From NCBI GenBank assembly GCA_964459065.1, contig CAYWMN010000006.1, positions 1 to 31,928 of the forward strand: DNA of 31,928 nucleotides. The letters are read 5' to 3'. Numbering within the stretch: position 1 is the first letter of the stretch; each line of letters begins with the position of its first letter. The notes beneath the pieces were generated by a model. It was not told the origin of the DNA. It ran no database searches and saw nothing but the letters and a program-made list of their open reading frames with translations. Source of the stretch: JAMCXS01 sp964459065. Lineage in GTDB: Bacteria > Acidobacteriota > Terriglobia > UBA7540. The position numbers and the translations under genes are program-made. Positions 7,199 to 14,719 of this stretch are shown here, piece after piece.

Positions 7199-7819
7199 AT
7201 GAGTCCACGGCGAGTCAATCCGGAACTGACGGCCCGGCGCAGGGAGGCGCTGATCAAGGCAGGGTACGCGGAGATTCTGGAAAAAGGGCTCCATGCCACC
7301 AGTATTGACTCCGTCGTTGCACGCGCGAAATCGAGCAAGGGCGGCGCGCTTCACTATTTCCATACCAAGAACGATTTGTTTTTCGCGGTGCTGGAATGGC
7401 TGCTCTCAGAATTGACCCATAGCCTGGATCAAGTGGCGGCGAGCGCTGAAAGTCCCCGCGCGCGCCTCTCTTCGGAGTTGGAACTCCTATTCCACAGTAC
7501 GGAAGTCAATCGCAAGCTCTACCTGGTGCTGTTGGATTATGTGAGCCTGGGTTCCCGCGATGACCGCTTCGGGCGCCTGTTCGAGGACTTTTTTGCCAAG
7601 TGCCGGGCCCGGGACCAGGCGATTATCGCCGAAGGAATCCGCCAGGAGCAGTTTCGCCGCGTGAATCCCGCCGAAGCGGCCATTACCATTCGCGCCCTGG
7701 TGGACGGGTACTGCTTGCAGTGCCTGCTGGACCCCGCTAACGTTTCCGTGGAAGCCTGCCGTGACCGATGCCGCGCCGTTTTGGGAGCCTACCTGTTGCG
7801 AGTTAAAGGGGAGTCCTGA
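7199..7819 (+). CDS. TetR/AcrR-family transcriptional regulator
   Basis: 206 residues from ATG 7199, preceded by GAGGGG at a good distance. The N-terminal about 60 residues form the TetR DNA-binding domain: REALIKAGYAEILEKGLHATSIDSVVARAKSSKGGALHYFHTKNDLFFAVLEWL, where the GGALHYFHTKNDL recognition helix is diagnostic. The C-terminal ligand-binding half is helical and variable. It ends in a TetR_C-like stretch (IRALVDGYCLQCLLDP). The TTG start of the CPBP protease gene touches its stop codon, so the two proteins are made together. The regulator may control the protease or respond to a membrane-active compound; the sequence does not say which. Confidence 0.88.
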   Translation: MSPRRVNPELTARRREALIKAGYAEILEKGLHATSIDSVVARAKSSKGGALHYFHTKNDLFFAVLEWLLSELTHSLDQVAASAESPRARLSSELELLFHSTEVNRKLYLVLLDYVSLGSRDDRFGRLFEDFFAKCRARDQAIIAEGIRQEQFRRVNPAEAAITIRALVDGYCLQCLLDPANVSVEACRDRCRAVLGAYLLRVKGES

Positions 7820-8527
7820 TTGCTCCTGGAACTCATTCGAATCCTGTTTGCCGTTTTTCTGATGGCGGGCGTGCCGGCGCTTTCCTGGCGCAGCGCGCGG
7901 CCCGCAGAAATCCGCGAAATTCCCAAGACAGCTCTCTATTTTTCAGCCTTGGTATCCCAGTGGGTCTTGGGCGTGGTGGGCGCGGTGGTGGTTGTTTTGG
8001 GTCCTCTCGACGGGTCGCAAGTGGGCTTTCGATTGATTCGGGCGTCGGAGTTTCTTTGGTGGACAATTCTGGTGACCGCGGTGTCGGCGCTGGGCTTGGG
8101 ATTCTTTCTGCTGCTTGAGCATTGGGGTTGGTGGCCGGAAGAATCGGAAATGGTTCGCCTTTTAATCCCTGAAAGCTTTCGCGAGAAGCTGTGGGCGTTG
8201 TTTGGGATGGCGCCGACGGCGGGCGTGTGTGAGGAATTCCTGTATCGCGGTTTTCTTCTGGTGGAAGTCACCGGATGGTTCCATTCGGTTTTCTGGGGCG
8301 TGGTGATTTCTTCCCTCGCCTTCGGCCTGGCGCACGTCTATCAGGGCCTGAACGGAGTTTTGCGGGCCGCCTTGCTGGGAGCCTTGCTTGCTTACCCCGT
8401 GGTGATGACCGGGTCGCTTTACCCATCCATGGCCGCGCATTTTCTGATTGATGCCATTGCCTTGCTATGGCTGGGACCAAAGTTTTTGGAACGGCCGACA
8501 GCATCGGGTGTGGTTGGTGAACCTTAG
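7820..8527 (+). CDS. CPBP/CAAX-type intramembrane metalloprotease
   Basis: 235 residues from a TTG directly after the TGA of the TetR gene. GGGGAG lies at an ideal distance upstream (7808-7813). About six hydrophobic segments make it an integral inner-membrane protein. The ABI/CPBP motifs are in order: EEFLYRG with Glu138, Glu139 and Arg143; FGLAHVYQG with His172; and AAHFLIDA with His207. These are the residues expected to bind metal and activate water in the membrane, as in Rce1-type proteases. Substrates of bacterial CPBP proteases are mostly unknown; bacteriocin immunity and peptide maturation are known roles in the family. Coupling with the TetR gene suggests inducible production. Confidence 0.88.
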   Translation: MLLELIRILFAVFLMAGVPALSWRSARPAEIREIPKTALYFSALVSQWVLGVVGAVVVVLGPLDGSQVGFRLIRASEFLWWTILVTAVSALGLGFFLLLEHWGWWPEESEMVRLLIPESFREKLWALFGMAPTAGVCEEFLYRGFLLVEVTGWFHSVFWGVVISSLAFGLAHVYQGLNGVLRAALLGALLAYPVVMTGSLYPSMAAHFLIDAIALLWLGPKFLERPTASGVVGEP

Positions 8528-8653
8528 GAAGCCCCCGGCAGGCGCTGCGGACGCTGAAAGCGCTGGCGCGGAATCAAGATCTCGGATAGGATGGCGCATT
8601 GGCACTCCGGAGCAATTCGGAAGGATTGAAATCGAGGTTCGGAGGGATAACTC

Positions 8654-9085
8654 TTGAAGAGACTGGCTGTGTTGTGTGGCCTTGTGTTGTTGGTGTTTTC
8701 AGCGGCTGCTGGCGCCCAGGTACATCCGAAGAAGGCCCACGCAAGGACTGTAGCGCATGGGAAATACATCGTGGAGAGGGTCGCCATGTGCAGCGATTGC
8801 CATTCGCCGCGGGATGAGAAAGGGCAGGTGATTCGCAGCCGGTACCTGGAGGGATCGGTGCTGGATTTCCAGCCGATGCATCCTGTGCCCGGATGGACTC
8901 CGGCCTCACCGCCCATTGCCGGCTTGCCGGGATGGACCCGAGCCGAAGCCGTCCGGTTTTTCATGACCGGCGTGGATAATAACGGAAAACACGCCACGCC
9001 TCCAATGCCGTCGTACCGAATGTCGCGGCACGATGCCGAGGCGGTGGTCGCCTACTTAAAGTCTTTGGGCGCGGCGCGCCAATAA
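8654..9085 (+). CDS. Periplasmic monohaem c-type cytochrome
   Basis: 143 residues from TTG 8654, chosen because GGAGGG (8641-8646) lies 7 nt upstream and the protein then begins with a good signal peptide (MKRLAVLCGLVLLVFSAAAGAQ). The haem-binding motif CSDCH is at residues 46-50. The probable axial methionine is in TPPMPSYRM (Met118 or Met123), followed by the typical C-terminal helix DAEAVVAYLKSL. It would carry electrons in the periplasm. No oxidase or dehydrogenase gene is adjacent, so its partner is unknown. Similar isolated cytochromes occur with alcohol or sugar dehydrogenases. A stable hairpin overlaps its stop codon. Confidence 0.85.
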   Translation: MKRLAVLCGLVLLVFSAAAGAQVHPKKAHARTVAHGKYIVERVAMCSDCHSPRDEKGQVIRSRYLEGSVLDFQPMHPVPGWTPASPPIAGLPGWTRAEAVRFFMTGVDNNGKHATPPMPSYRMSRHDAEAVVAYLKSLGAARQ

Positions 9086-9117
9086 CCGGCCCGCAACTCA
9101 AAGTTGCAGCCCCGGTT
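9084..9117 (+). terminator. Nested hairpin at the end of the cytochrome c gene
   Basis: An outer stem AACCGG/CCGGTT (9084-9089 with 9112-9117) encloses an inner stem GCAACT/AGTTGC (9093-9098 with 9102-9107) around a CAA loop. No T-run follows, so it is either a weak or factor-assisted terminator, an mRNA-end stabiliser, or a repetitive intergenic palindrome. Confidence 0.4.
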
Positions 9118-9126
9118 CAAATCTTC

Positions 9127-9155
9127 TCTGCAGACTTCAGGATTCGAGGTAAAAT
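9127..9155 (+). promoter_or_regulatory. Promoter of the 90-residue protein gene, near-leaderless
   Basis: -10 TAAAAT (9150-9155, five of six consensus bases) with TCTGCA 17 nt upstream (9127-9132) as a poor -35. Only 9 nt separate the -10 from ATG 9165, so the mRNA would start within a few bases of the start codon. GAGGT at 9146-9150 is too far from the ATG, and overlaps the -10, to act as a ribosome site. Confidence 0.45.
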
Positions 9156-9164
9156 ACCACTCTC

Positions 9165-9437
9165 ATGGAAGAACGTGATTTTTTTGACGAAAAAGAAGTC
9201 CAGAAGCCTGCCAACCTTTCGTGCCTTTTCTGCCGGCAAACGGCCACCTATCAGGTGCGCTGGCTTGAGCGCAAGAAGAAGCAGACGCTGCGTGGACGCG
9301 CGGATGAGCGGGACCGGGCACGGTACCAGAAGGCGAGATCCTACCTGCTGCGGCGCGATGACTTCGTGCAGTGCCAGAATCCGCGCTGCCGAAAGAGGTT
9401 TGAGATCTCCGGCCTGCAGTCAGTGGTTTTTCTGTAA
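9165..9437 (+). CDS. Small protein with paired CxxC/CxxxxC (putative zinc ribbon), unknown function
   Basis: 90 residues from ATG 9165. Two cysteine pairs frame the protein: CLFC at about residues 20-23 and CQNPRC at about 70-75. A long basic, charged helix lies between them (RWLERKKKQTLRGRADERDRARYQKARSY). This is how a split zinc ribbon looks. The acidic N-terminus MEERDFFDEKE contrasts with the basic middle. No signal peptide or membrane segment. I know no named family. It stands alone between the cytochrome gene and a convergent gene. A nucleic-acid-binding role is possible but is only inferred from charge and cysteines. Confidence 0.65.
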   Translation: MEERDFFDEKEVQKPANLSCLFCRQTATYQVRWLERKKKQTLRGRADERDRARYQKARSYLLRRDDFVQCQNPRCRKRFEISGLQSVVFL

Positions 9438-9491
9438 GGCGTCGGCATTGCCGGCGGCCTGCGGGCCACGCGTACGCCTGGCAAGGGACTT

Positions 9492-10286
9492 CTAGCTCCG
9501 GCTACCGATCCTTAGAGGCTCGGTCAGTTCGAGTTCCAGGCTGGTTCCTCGCGGAAGATAGATTTTCCGGCCGCGTGTCGCCATGACCCAAATGACCCCT
9601 CCCGTAGCTCCTGCTGCGCTTCCAATCCCCAGTCCTCTTAAAGTTCTGCCGCGCCCCATTCCCACCAGGGTACCGATAACCGCTCCATGGATGGTGGCGC
9701 GGGCGATTCGCCCCGCATCCCGTCCTTTGCTGGACCCTCCATTGATTTTGCCCTCTTTGCGGTTGAATCCTTCCTGGCCGTTGCCCGCAAAAGATGAAAG
9801 AGTGGCGCGCAGAGGGCGCGTGGTTCCGCTGGGAAGCGTGATGGTGTTAAACCGCAAGCCCAGCTTGGCTTTTCCCCTGAACCGGTGCGCGTGGACGACT
9901 TGCGTTATCGAGCCTTCGACGTAGCTGCCCACGGGAATGATAATCCGGTCGTTAACAGTGATGGGAAAGGTCGTCCGGCAATAGATGGACTGGCCCACAT
10001 AGGCTGTCTTGGAACTGATGGCGCTCTGGAGCGCCAGGGGGATTCTTGTATTGGCCGGGACCGTGAGGCCGGTTCCGGCACTTTGCCCGGAAACTCCGGA
10101 AGTGAGGGCCGGCGGGTTTTGGGCTTCGAGGCGATGCAGAGGAAAGATGACGAGGGCGCTAAGAAACAGAAGCGTTGAAAGATTTCTGCGAAGTTCACTC
10201 TTTCGGAGTTGACGGCTCCGCGGCCCGCCCAACGGGCCTTGGGTCCGGGTGGCTTGCTGTGGGCTTGCACTGGAAAATGAATCCAT
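9492..10286 (-). CDS. Exported VirB10/TrbI-like beta-domain protein with glycine-zipper segment
   Basis: 264 residues from ATG 10286, which has GGAGG six bases upstream; the open frame above it is not similar to anything. A hydrophobic segment at about residues 37-54 after a long polar N-terminus is an uncleaved anchor or signal peptide. Residues about 74-165 (VPANTRIPLALQSAIS...VNDRIIIPVGSYVEGSITQV...LRFNTITLPSGTTRPL) follow the pattern of the VirB10/TrbI C-terminal domain. Residues about 200-237 are Gly/Ala-rich (GAVIGTLVGMG...GIGSAAGATGG), like a membrane glycine zipper. The end KIYLPRGTSLELELTEPL repeats the strand pattern. No other type IV secretion gene is near, so an envelope role outside conjugation is likely. 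It may be cotranscribed with glmM, 195 nt upstream. Confidence 0.6.
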   Translation of the reverse strand: MDSFSSASPQQATRTQGPLGGPRSRQLRKSELRRNLSTLLFLSALVIFPLHRLEAQNPPALTSGVSGQSAGTGLTVPANTRIPLALQSAISSKTAYVGQSIYCRTTFPITVNDRIIIPVGSYVEGSITQVVHAHRFRGKAKLGLRFNTITLPSGTTRPLRATLSSFAGNGQEGFNRKEGKINGGSSKGRDAGRIARATIHGAVIGTLVGMGRGRTLRGLGIGSAAGATGGVIWVMATRGRKIYLPRGTSLELELTEPLRIGSRS

Positions 10287-10481
10287 GGTGATCCTCCACA
10301 AAGGTTCGGTGATGATGGCTGGGGAGTCTGCCGGATTCTTTTTCAGCCCGGCAGCTCGCCGGTCGAAATTCCGAAGGTCCTGATTTTCGAGCCATGCTGG
10401 GAAGTGCTTGCCTGCACGGCTGGTTTGCAAAACTCACTGCAGGGAACAAAGGTTCGTGATCTGTTCCGAACGACCAATATC

Positions 10482-11840
10482 TTACTCCGCGCCGATGGCA
10501 AGTTCAATCGCACGAGAGATCAGCGCCGCCTGCCGTTTCACCGTCCCGGCGTCTTCAGCCTCAACCATGACCCGGGCCAGACGCTCGGTTCCTGAGTAGC
10601 GGACAACGGTCCGGCCTTTTTCCCCCATCTCATTTCGGCACGCCTCAATGGCTCGGGCCACTTCCGGCAGGGAATCGAGCGGAGGCTTTTCGCGTACGGG
10701 AACGTTCCGGATGACCTGCGGAAAGGGTTTTAAGCCGCTGACCAGATTCGTGAAGGAGGTTTGGGTTTCGGCAAGCATTCGAAGCACCTGGAGGAGGGTG
10801 ATGATTCCGTCTCCGGCCAGCGACAAGTCGGCAAAAATGATGTGGCCCGAAGGCTCGCCGCCCAGGTTGTATCCTGATCGCAGGATTTCATCGAGGACGT
10901 ACTTGTCACCGACGGCCGTTCGCTTGAGACTGATTCCCGCTCGTTTGAGCGCAATCTCAAGGCCCAGGTTGGTCATCAGGGTGCCGACGATAGTGTGGCC
11001 TTTCAGTTTTCGGTTTCGCTCAAAATGGGGCGCCACCGCGTAAAGAACGTGGTCGCCATCGGCGATGCGGCCCTCGGGCGTGGCGAAAATGGTGCGGTCG
11101 GCGTCGCCGTCGAGAGCGACCCCCAGTGTGGCGCCGCGGGCAAGCGTTTCCTGCGCCATGCGTTCCGGATGGAGCGCTCCTGCGAAATGATTAATGTTCC
11201 GCCCGTTCGGAGAGGCGTTCAGAATGTGCGCCTCGATTCCAAGATTTTTCATCAGGGGTGGGATAACCCGTGAGGCCGCGCCGTGGGCGCAATCGACAAC
11301 CAGTCGGCATCCGTCGATGCGCAAAGGTTCGGGCAGAATTCCCTGAAGATAATCCAGGTACTGGCCGAGCAACCCGGGGTCTGCCGGCAGGGACTTGGGG
11401 TGGGGTGGCGCGTCGCTAAAGGACTGGCTTTCGATGGCCTGTTCGATTTCAAGCTCGTAGGTTTCAGACAGCTTCAGTCCCGAGCTGGCGAAGACTTTAA
11501 TGCCGTTATCCTGGTATGGATTATGCGAGGCTGAAACCATGATGCCCGCGGAAAATCCATGCTGCCGCACGAGGAACGCTACCCCGGGCGTGGTGATCAC
11601 CCCGGCGTAGGTGAGGTCGACGCCGGAAGCTTCGAGCCCGGTGGCCAGGACCCGGGAAATCGCGTTACTGGATTCCCTCGTGTCTTCGCCCAGGACAACT
11701 TGCGGGTGGCCGCCGTCGATTCGGTGGAGCAATCCGGCCAGGGCTTTGGCGAACTTGTGGAGGGTCGCTTGATCGAGGGGGTAGCGGCCGGCGATGCCCC
11801 GCATTCCGTCGGTGCCGAAAAGTTTAGGCTTATGAGCCAT
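10482..11840 (-). CDS. glmM: Phosphoglucosamine mutase
   Basis: 452 residues, the normal size. It turns glucosamine-6-phosphate into glucosamine-1-phosphate on the way to UDP-GlcNAc, the precursor of peptidoglycan and lipopolysaccharide. The N-terminus LFGTDGMRGIAG is diagnostic. The phosphorylated serine is Ser105 in MVSASHNPYQDNGIKVF. The metal loop is DGDADR at 244-249, the sugar-binding loop is GGEPSGHIIF, and the phosphate-binding loop is RYSGTE near the C-terminus. ATG 11840 has no Shine-Dalgarno site. A promoter lies so close that the mRNA is probably leaderless. The VirB10-like gene follows after 195 nt. Confidence 0.96.
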   Translation of the reverse strand: MAHKPKLFGTDGMRGIAGRYPLDQATLHKFAKALAGLLHRIDGGHPQVVLGEDTRESSNAISRVLATGLEASGVDLTYAGVITTPGVAFLVRQHGFSAGIMVSASHNPYQDNGIKVFASSGLKLSETYELEIEQAIESQSFSDAPPHPKSLPADPGLLGQYLDYLQGILPEPLRIDGCRLVVDCAHGAASRVIPPLMKNLGIEAHILNASPNGRNINHFAGALHPERMAQETLARGATLGVALDGDADRTIFATPEGRIADGDHVLYAVAPHFERNRKLKGHTIVGTLMTNLGLEIALKRAGISLKRTAVGDKYVLDEILRSGYNLGGEPSGHIIFADLSLAGDGIITLLQVLRMLAETQTSFTNLVSGLKPFPQVIRNVPVREKPPLDSLPEVARAIEACRNEMGEKGRTVVRYSGTERLARVMVEAEDAGTVKRQAALISRAIELAIGAE

Positions 11841-11848
11841 ATAGAGAC

Positions 11849-11877
11849 ATTCTACCGGGAGTGCTATCTCCGCTCAA
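11849..11877 (-). promoter_or_regulatory. Promoter of glmM, leaderless geometry
   Basis: On the minus strand: -35 TTGAGC (11877-11872), a 17-nt spacer and -10 TAGAAT (11854-11849). Eight bases separate the -10 from the A of ATG 11840, so transcription should start within about 2 nt of the start codon. No ribosome-binding site could fit. Confidence 0.55.
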
Positions 11878-11986
11878 GTCCTGAAGCCGGCCTTGAGTCG
11901 GGGCTGGGTTCAGATGACAGGCAGCCGCAACCTCCCGAAGGTTTATAGGGCACGTAACCTATAGACACGACACGGGCTTGCTTGCA

Positions 11987-12015
11987 TTGACAGGCCACTA
12001 TGATTCTAGTAGGCT
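11987..12015 (+). promoter_or_regulatory. Promoter of the exported repeat protein gene
   Basis: A perfect -35 TTGACA (11987-11992), a 17-nt spacer and -10 TAGGCT (12010-12015, a weak match). The transcript would begin near 12022 and carry GGGAG (12043-12047) six bases before ATG 12054. A second TTGACA at 12027-12032 has no -10 before the gene. Confidence 0.45.
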
Positions 12016-12053
12016 GAAGCATAAGATTGACAATAAAAAAGCGGGAGTTACTG

Positions 12054-13130
12054 ATGTCTATTGCAAAGAAATTGACCAGCTTGGGAGCCGTTTTCAGCCT
12101 GTTGCTGGCTGGAGCCGTGCTGTTGAACGGGAACAATGGTTGGGCGGCCCAACAGTCGGCTGCCATGGCGGCGCCGGCAGAACAGGCGCCTTATGCTCTG
12201 AAAGAATTCATCAAGCTTGTCAAGCATAACAAGAAGGACCTGCAGACTCTGTTGCCGAGCCTCAAGGCGCGCGGTGTTGGGTTTGAAGTAACTCCGCAAA
12301 TCGAGAAGAAGTTGCACAAGGCGGGGGCCAGTCCGGAATTCATCGCTACCGTGAAGGACTATACGCCCTCAGCAGTCGCAGCGCGGGCCAAGGGCCCCCA
12401 TCACGTCTTCTCAAAGGCGGAATCGGACGCCTATAACAAAGTTAAACAACAAACCGACCCGGCCGCGATTATCCAAGCGGCCAACGACTTTGCTGAGAAA
12501 TTTCCCAAGAGCCCGCTTCTAACCTACGTCTATGGTATGGAAGCGGCTGCCTACCAGCTTCAAAACGATCCCCAGAACGTTGTGAAGTACGGGGAAAAAA
12601 GTCTGGTCCTTGACTCCTCGAACCTGATGAGCCTGCTCATGGTTGCTTCCATCCTGCCTCAGCCGCAGATGATGAACGTGCCGGATGCGATGAAGTTAAG
12701 TCATCTGAACCTTGCCGAGACCTATGCCAATAAAGCTCTGAAGGAAATTGGCAAGCTCCCCAAGCTGCCCAACGAAACGGACCCGGCCTATGAAGCGCGC
12801 AAAAACGGGGTTGCGAGCCGGGCCTATGCCGCCTTGGGGATGGTGCACCTGGAGCGGGCGGGAATGGCTATCCAGCCGCCCGACATGAAGGAGTTGGGCC
12901 TGTCCGAGCAGAACTACCGAACGGCGATTGCGAAAGCGCAAACGCCGGCGCCCACGGTCTATTATCGCCTGGGAGAAGTTTGCTCCCAGCAGGGAAAAAT
13001 GGCCGACGCAATCTCAGCTTTTTCCAATGCCAGCAAACTGGGCCAAGGAACGATTATCCAACAGCTGGCGGACCAGCAAATCGCTGCCTTGAAGCAGAAG
13101 CAGTCTCAGGCAGGCGCCGCTGGAAAGTAG
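12054..13130 (+). CDS. Exported helical (TPR-like) repeat protein
   Basis: 358 residues from ATG 12054, preceded by GGGAG; an upstream TTG at 12027 is less likely. The signal peptide is MSIAKKLTSLGAVFSLLLAGAVLLNGNNGWAA (cut near WAA-QQ). Residues about 45-115 form a helical segment with KAGASPEFIATVKDYTPS. From about 120 onward TPR-like helix pairs follow: AIIQAANDFAEKFPKSPLLTYVYGMEAAAYQLQN, NVVKYGEKSLVLDSSN, ASRAYAALGMVHLERAG, and APTVYYRLGEVCSQQGKMADAISAFSNASKLG. TPR proteins hold partners together. No enzymatic motif is visible. It precedes rnc by 118 nt on the same strand but appears to have its own promoter. A specific function cannot be assigned. Confidence 0.75.
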   Translation: MSIAKKLTSLGAVFSLLLAGAVLLNGNNGWAAQQSAAMAAPAEQAPYALKEFIKLVKHNKKDLQTLLPSLKARGVGFEVTPQIEKKLHKAGASPEFIATVKDYTPSAVAARAKGPHHVFSKAESDAYNKVKQQTDPAAIIQAANDFAEKFPKSPLLTYVYGMEAAAYQLQNDPQNVVKYGEKSLVLDSSNLMSLLMVASILPQPQMMNVPDAMKLSHLNLAETYANKALKEIGKLPKLPNETDPAYEARKNGVASRAYAALGMVHLERAGMAIQPPDMKELGLSEQNYRTAIAKAQTPAPTVYYRLGEVCSQQGKMADAISAFSNASKLGQGTIIQQLADQQIAALKQKQSQAGAAGK

Positions 13131-13248
13131 TGAAGGTGTTGTAATCGATTGAGGCTGGAATCGCTGCAACCCGCGCCCTGGCGGGCCGAGGTTGGGTCGA
13201 TGAACAGACCTGTCATCAACGACGGATTGAGCGGCGGCATACCCTGGA

Positions 13249-13974
13249 ATGGCCCGACCTGCCTTCGACAAGCTGGAAGTTCGCATCGGCTATCAATTTC
13301 GGAACGCGAAGCTGCTTCGTGAAGCCCTGACGCACTCGTCTTACGTGAAGGAAAAGGGCGGCCGCGGGCACGACAACGAGCGTGACGAGTTCCTGGGCGA
13401 CGCCGTCCTTAATTTTGTCGTCACCGAGCGACTGGTTGAGGCCTTTCCGGATTACGATGAGGGCAAGTTGTCGCTGGCGCGCTCCAGCCTGGTGTCGGCG
13501 GCGTATCTGGCCAAAACAGCCACCGCTCTTGGCCTGGGCGACTATTTGCGGTTGGGGCCGGGGGAGGAGAGAACCGGCGGCAGGGAGAAGCCCGGAATCC
13601 TTGCCGACGCCGCCGAGGCGTTAGTGGCGGCGGTGTACCGCGACGGCGGCATCGAGGCTGCGCGAGGGTTAGTTCATCGGGTCATTTTGCCGGCCGACCT
13701 TGAGGAGGGCGTGGAGGAACTCTTTACGCAAAACTACAAGGGAATCCTCCAGGAACGCCTGCAGGCCGTCCGGGATTGTCCGGCGCGTTACCGCGTTGTG
13801 AAAGAGAGCGGGTTGGAACATCAAAAGATTTTCACGGTGGAAGTCCGGGCCGGCGATTCGATTGTTGCGCAAGGCTCCGGAAACAGTAAGAAAGTGGCCG
13901 AGCAGGAAGCCGCCCGGCGCGCACTAATAGAACTGGCGAAGAAAGCAGAGGCGAATGGCAGAGCCTTACCATAA
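13249..13974 (+). CDS. rnc: Ribonuclease III
   Basis: 241 residues. It cuts double-stranded RNA, including rRNA precursors. The N-terminal nuclease domain (about 1-150) carries the signature NERDEFLGDAVLNFVV, with Glu47 and Asp51 as metal ligands; the family usually reads NERLEFLGD, so Asp46 is an unusual substitution. The second acidic pair is Asp120 and Glu123 (GILADAAEALVAAVYRDGG). The C-terminal double-stranded-RNA-binding domain (about 158-235) ends with GSGNSKKVAEQEAARRALIEL. Its 3' end overlaps lepB by 20 nt, an rnc-lepB pairing that is common in bacteria in one order or the other. No strong Shine-Dalgarno site is visible before ATG 13249. Confidence 0.95.
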   Translation: MARPAFDKLEVRIGYQFRNAKLLREALTHSSYVKEKGGRGHDNERDEFLGDAVLNFVVTERLVEAFPDYDEGKLSLARSSLVSAAYLAKTATALGLGDYLRLGPGEERTGGREKPGILADAAEALVAAVYRDGGIEAARGLVHRVILPADLEEGVEELFTQNYKGILQERLQAVRDCPARYRVVKESGLEHQKIFTVEVRAGDSIVAQGSGNSKKVAEQEAARRALIELAKKAEANGRALP

Positions 13975-14719
13975 ATCGTCCCTCAGGGACACTTTTGAGT
14001 CGTTAGTTGTAACCGTTATCCTGGCAATTTTTGGCACGACCTTTGCTGTGCAGGCTTTTAAGATTCCGACCGGATCGATGAAGAACACGTTGCTGATTGG
14101 CGACCACCTGCTGGTGAATAAGTTTTGTTTCGCTTACCCGGAGGGCCCTTTAGCGCGCTTACTGCCCTACCGGAAGATTCATCGCGATGATGTGGTGGTC
14201 TTCAAATTTCCGGGCGGCGCCTATGACCCGCAGGAAGCGGGTGAGCACTTTGTGAAGCGGGTGATCGGAGTTCCGGGCGACCGAATCCGCGTGGTGAACC
14301 GGAAAGTTTTCGTTAACGGGAAGGCGGTTCCCGAGCCTTTTGTGCGGAACACCCATCCGGGCGAGGTTCGCCCGGGAGATGATTTTCCCCCGGTCACCTG
14401 GGGTGAAATGGACGGCGCGACGCCTCAGTGGGAGGCGGAGTTCCAGAACTACGTCAAGAACGGGCAGCTCGTCGTGCCGCCGAACGAATACTTTGTGATG
14501 GGCGACAATCGCGAGGAGAGCTGGGACAGCCGTTTCTGGGGTTTTGTGCCCCGTAAGCTGATTGCCGGGCGCCCCTTGATTATTTACTGGTCGTACGAGA
14601 CTCCACGCGGCCAGTATGAACTGAACACGCTGGGTGACCGGGTGCATCAGATGGCGAACATGATTGTCCACTTTTTCAGCAAAACGCGCTGGGACCGGAC
14701 ATTCAAGCTGATACATTGA
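13955..14719 (+). CDS. lepB: Signal peptidase I
   Basis: 254 residues. It cuts signal peptides from Sec- and Tat-exported proteins at the outer face of the inner membrane. One N-terminal membrane segment (about 15-34, LVVTVILAIFGTTFAVQAF) is followed by the catalytic serine Ser41 in IPTGSMKNTLLIGD. Lys101 in FVKRVIGVPGD is the general base. FVMGDNREESWDSRFWGFVP is the conserved box E. Residues about 120-160 form an insert before YFVMGDN, rather longer than in minimal enzymes. The start overlaps rnc and the stop TGA shares its A with the ATG of the AsmA gene, so all three are likely translated together. Confidence 0.96.
   Translation: MAEPYHKSSLRDTFESLVVTVILAIFGTTFAVQAFKIPTGSMKNTLLIGDHLLVNKFCFAYPEGPLARLLPYRKIHRDDVVVFKFPGGAYDPQEAGEHFVKRVIGVPGDRIRVVNRKVFVNGKAVPEPFVRNTHPGEVRPGDDFPPVTWGEMDGATPQWEAEFQNYVKNGQLVVPPNEYFVMGDNREESWDSRFWGFVPRKLIAGRPLIIYWSYETPRGQYELNTLGDRVHQMANMIVHFFSKTRWDRTFKLIH

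Noticed and set aside
9492..10286. Part of a conjugative type IV secretion locus
   Set aside because: Only one VirB10-like domain; no ATPase, relaxase or other channel gene around it.
12027..12032. Second TTGACA as a promoter, or its TTG as the start of the repeat protein
   Set aside because: A matching -10 would fall inside the gene. The ATG at 12054 has a better ribosome site and gives a proper signal peptide.
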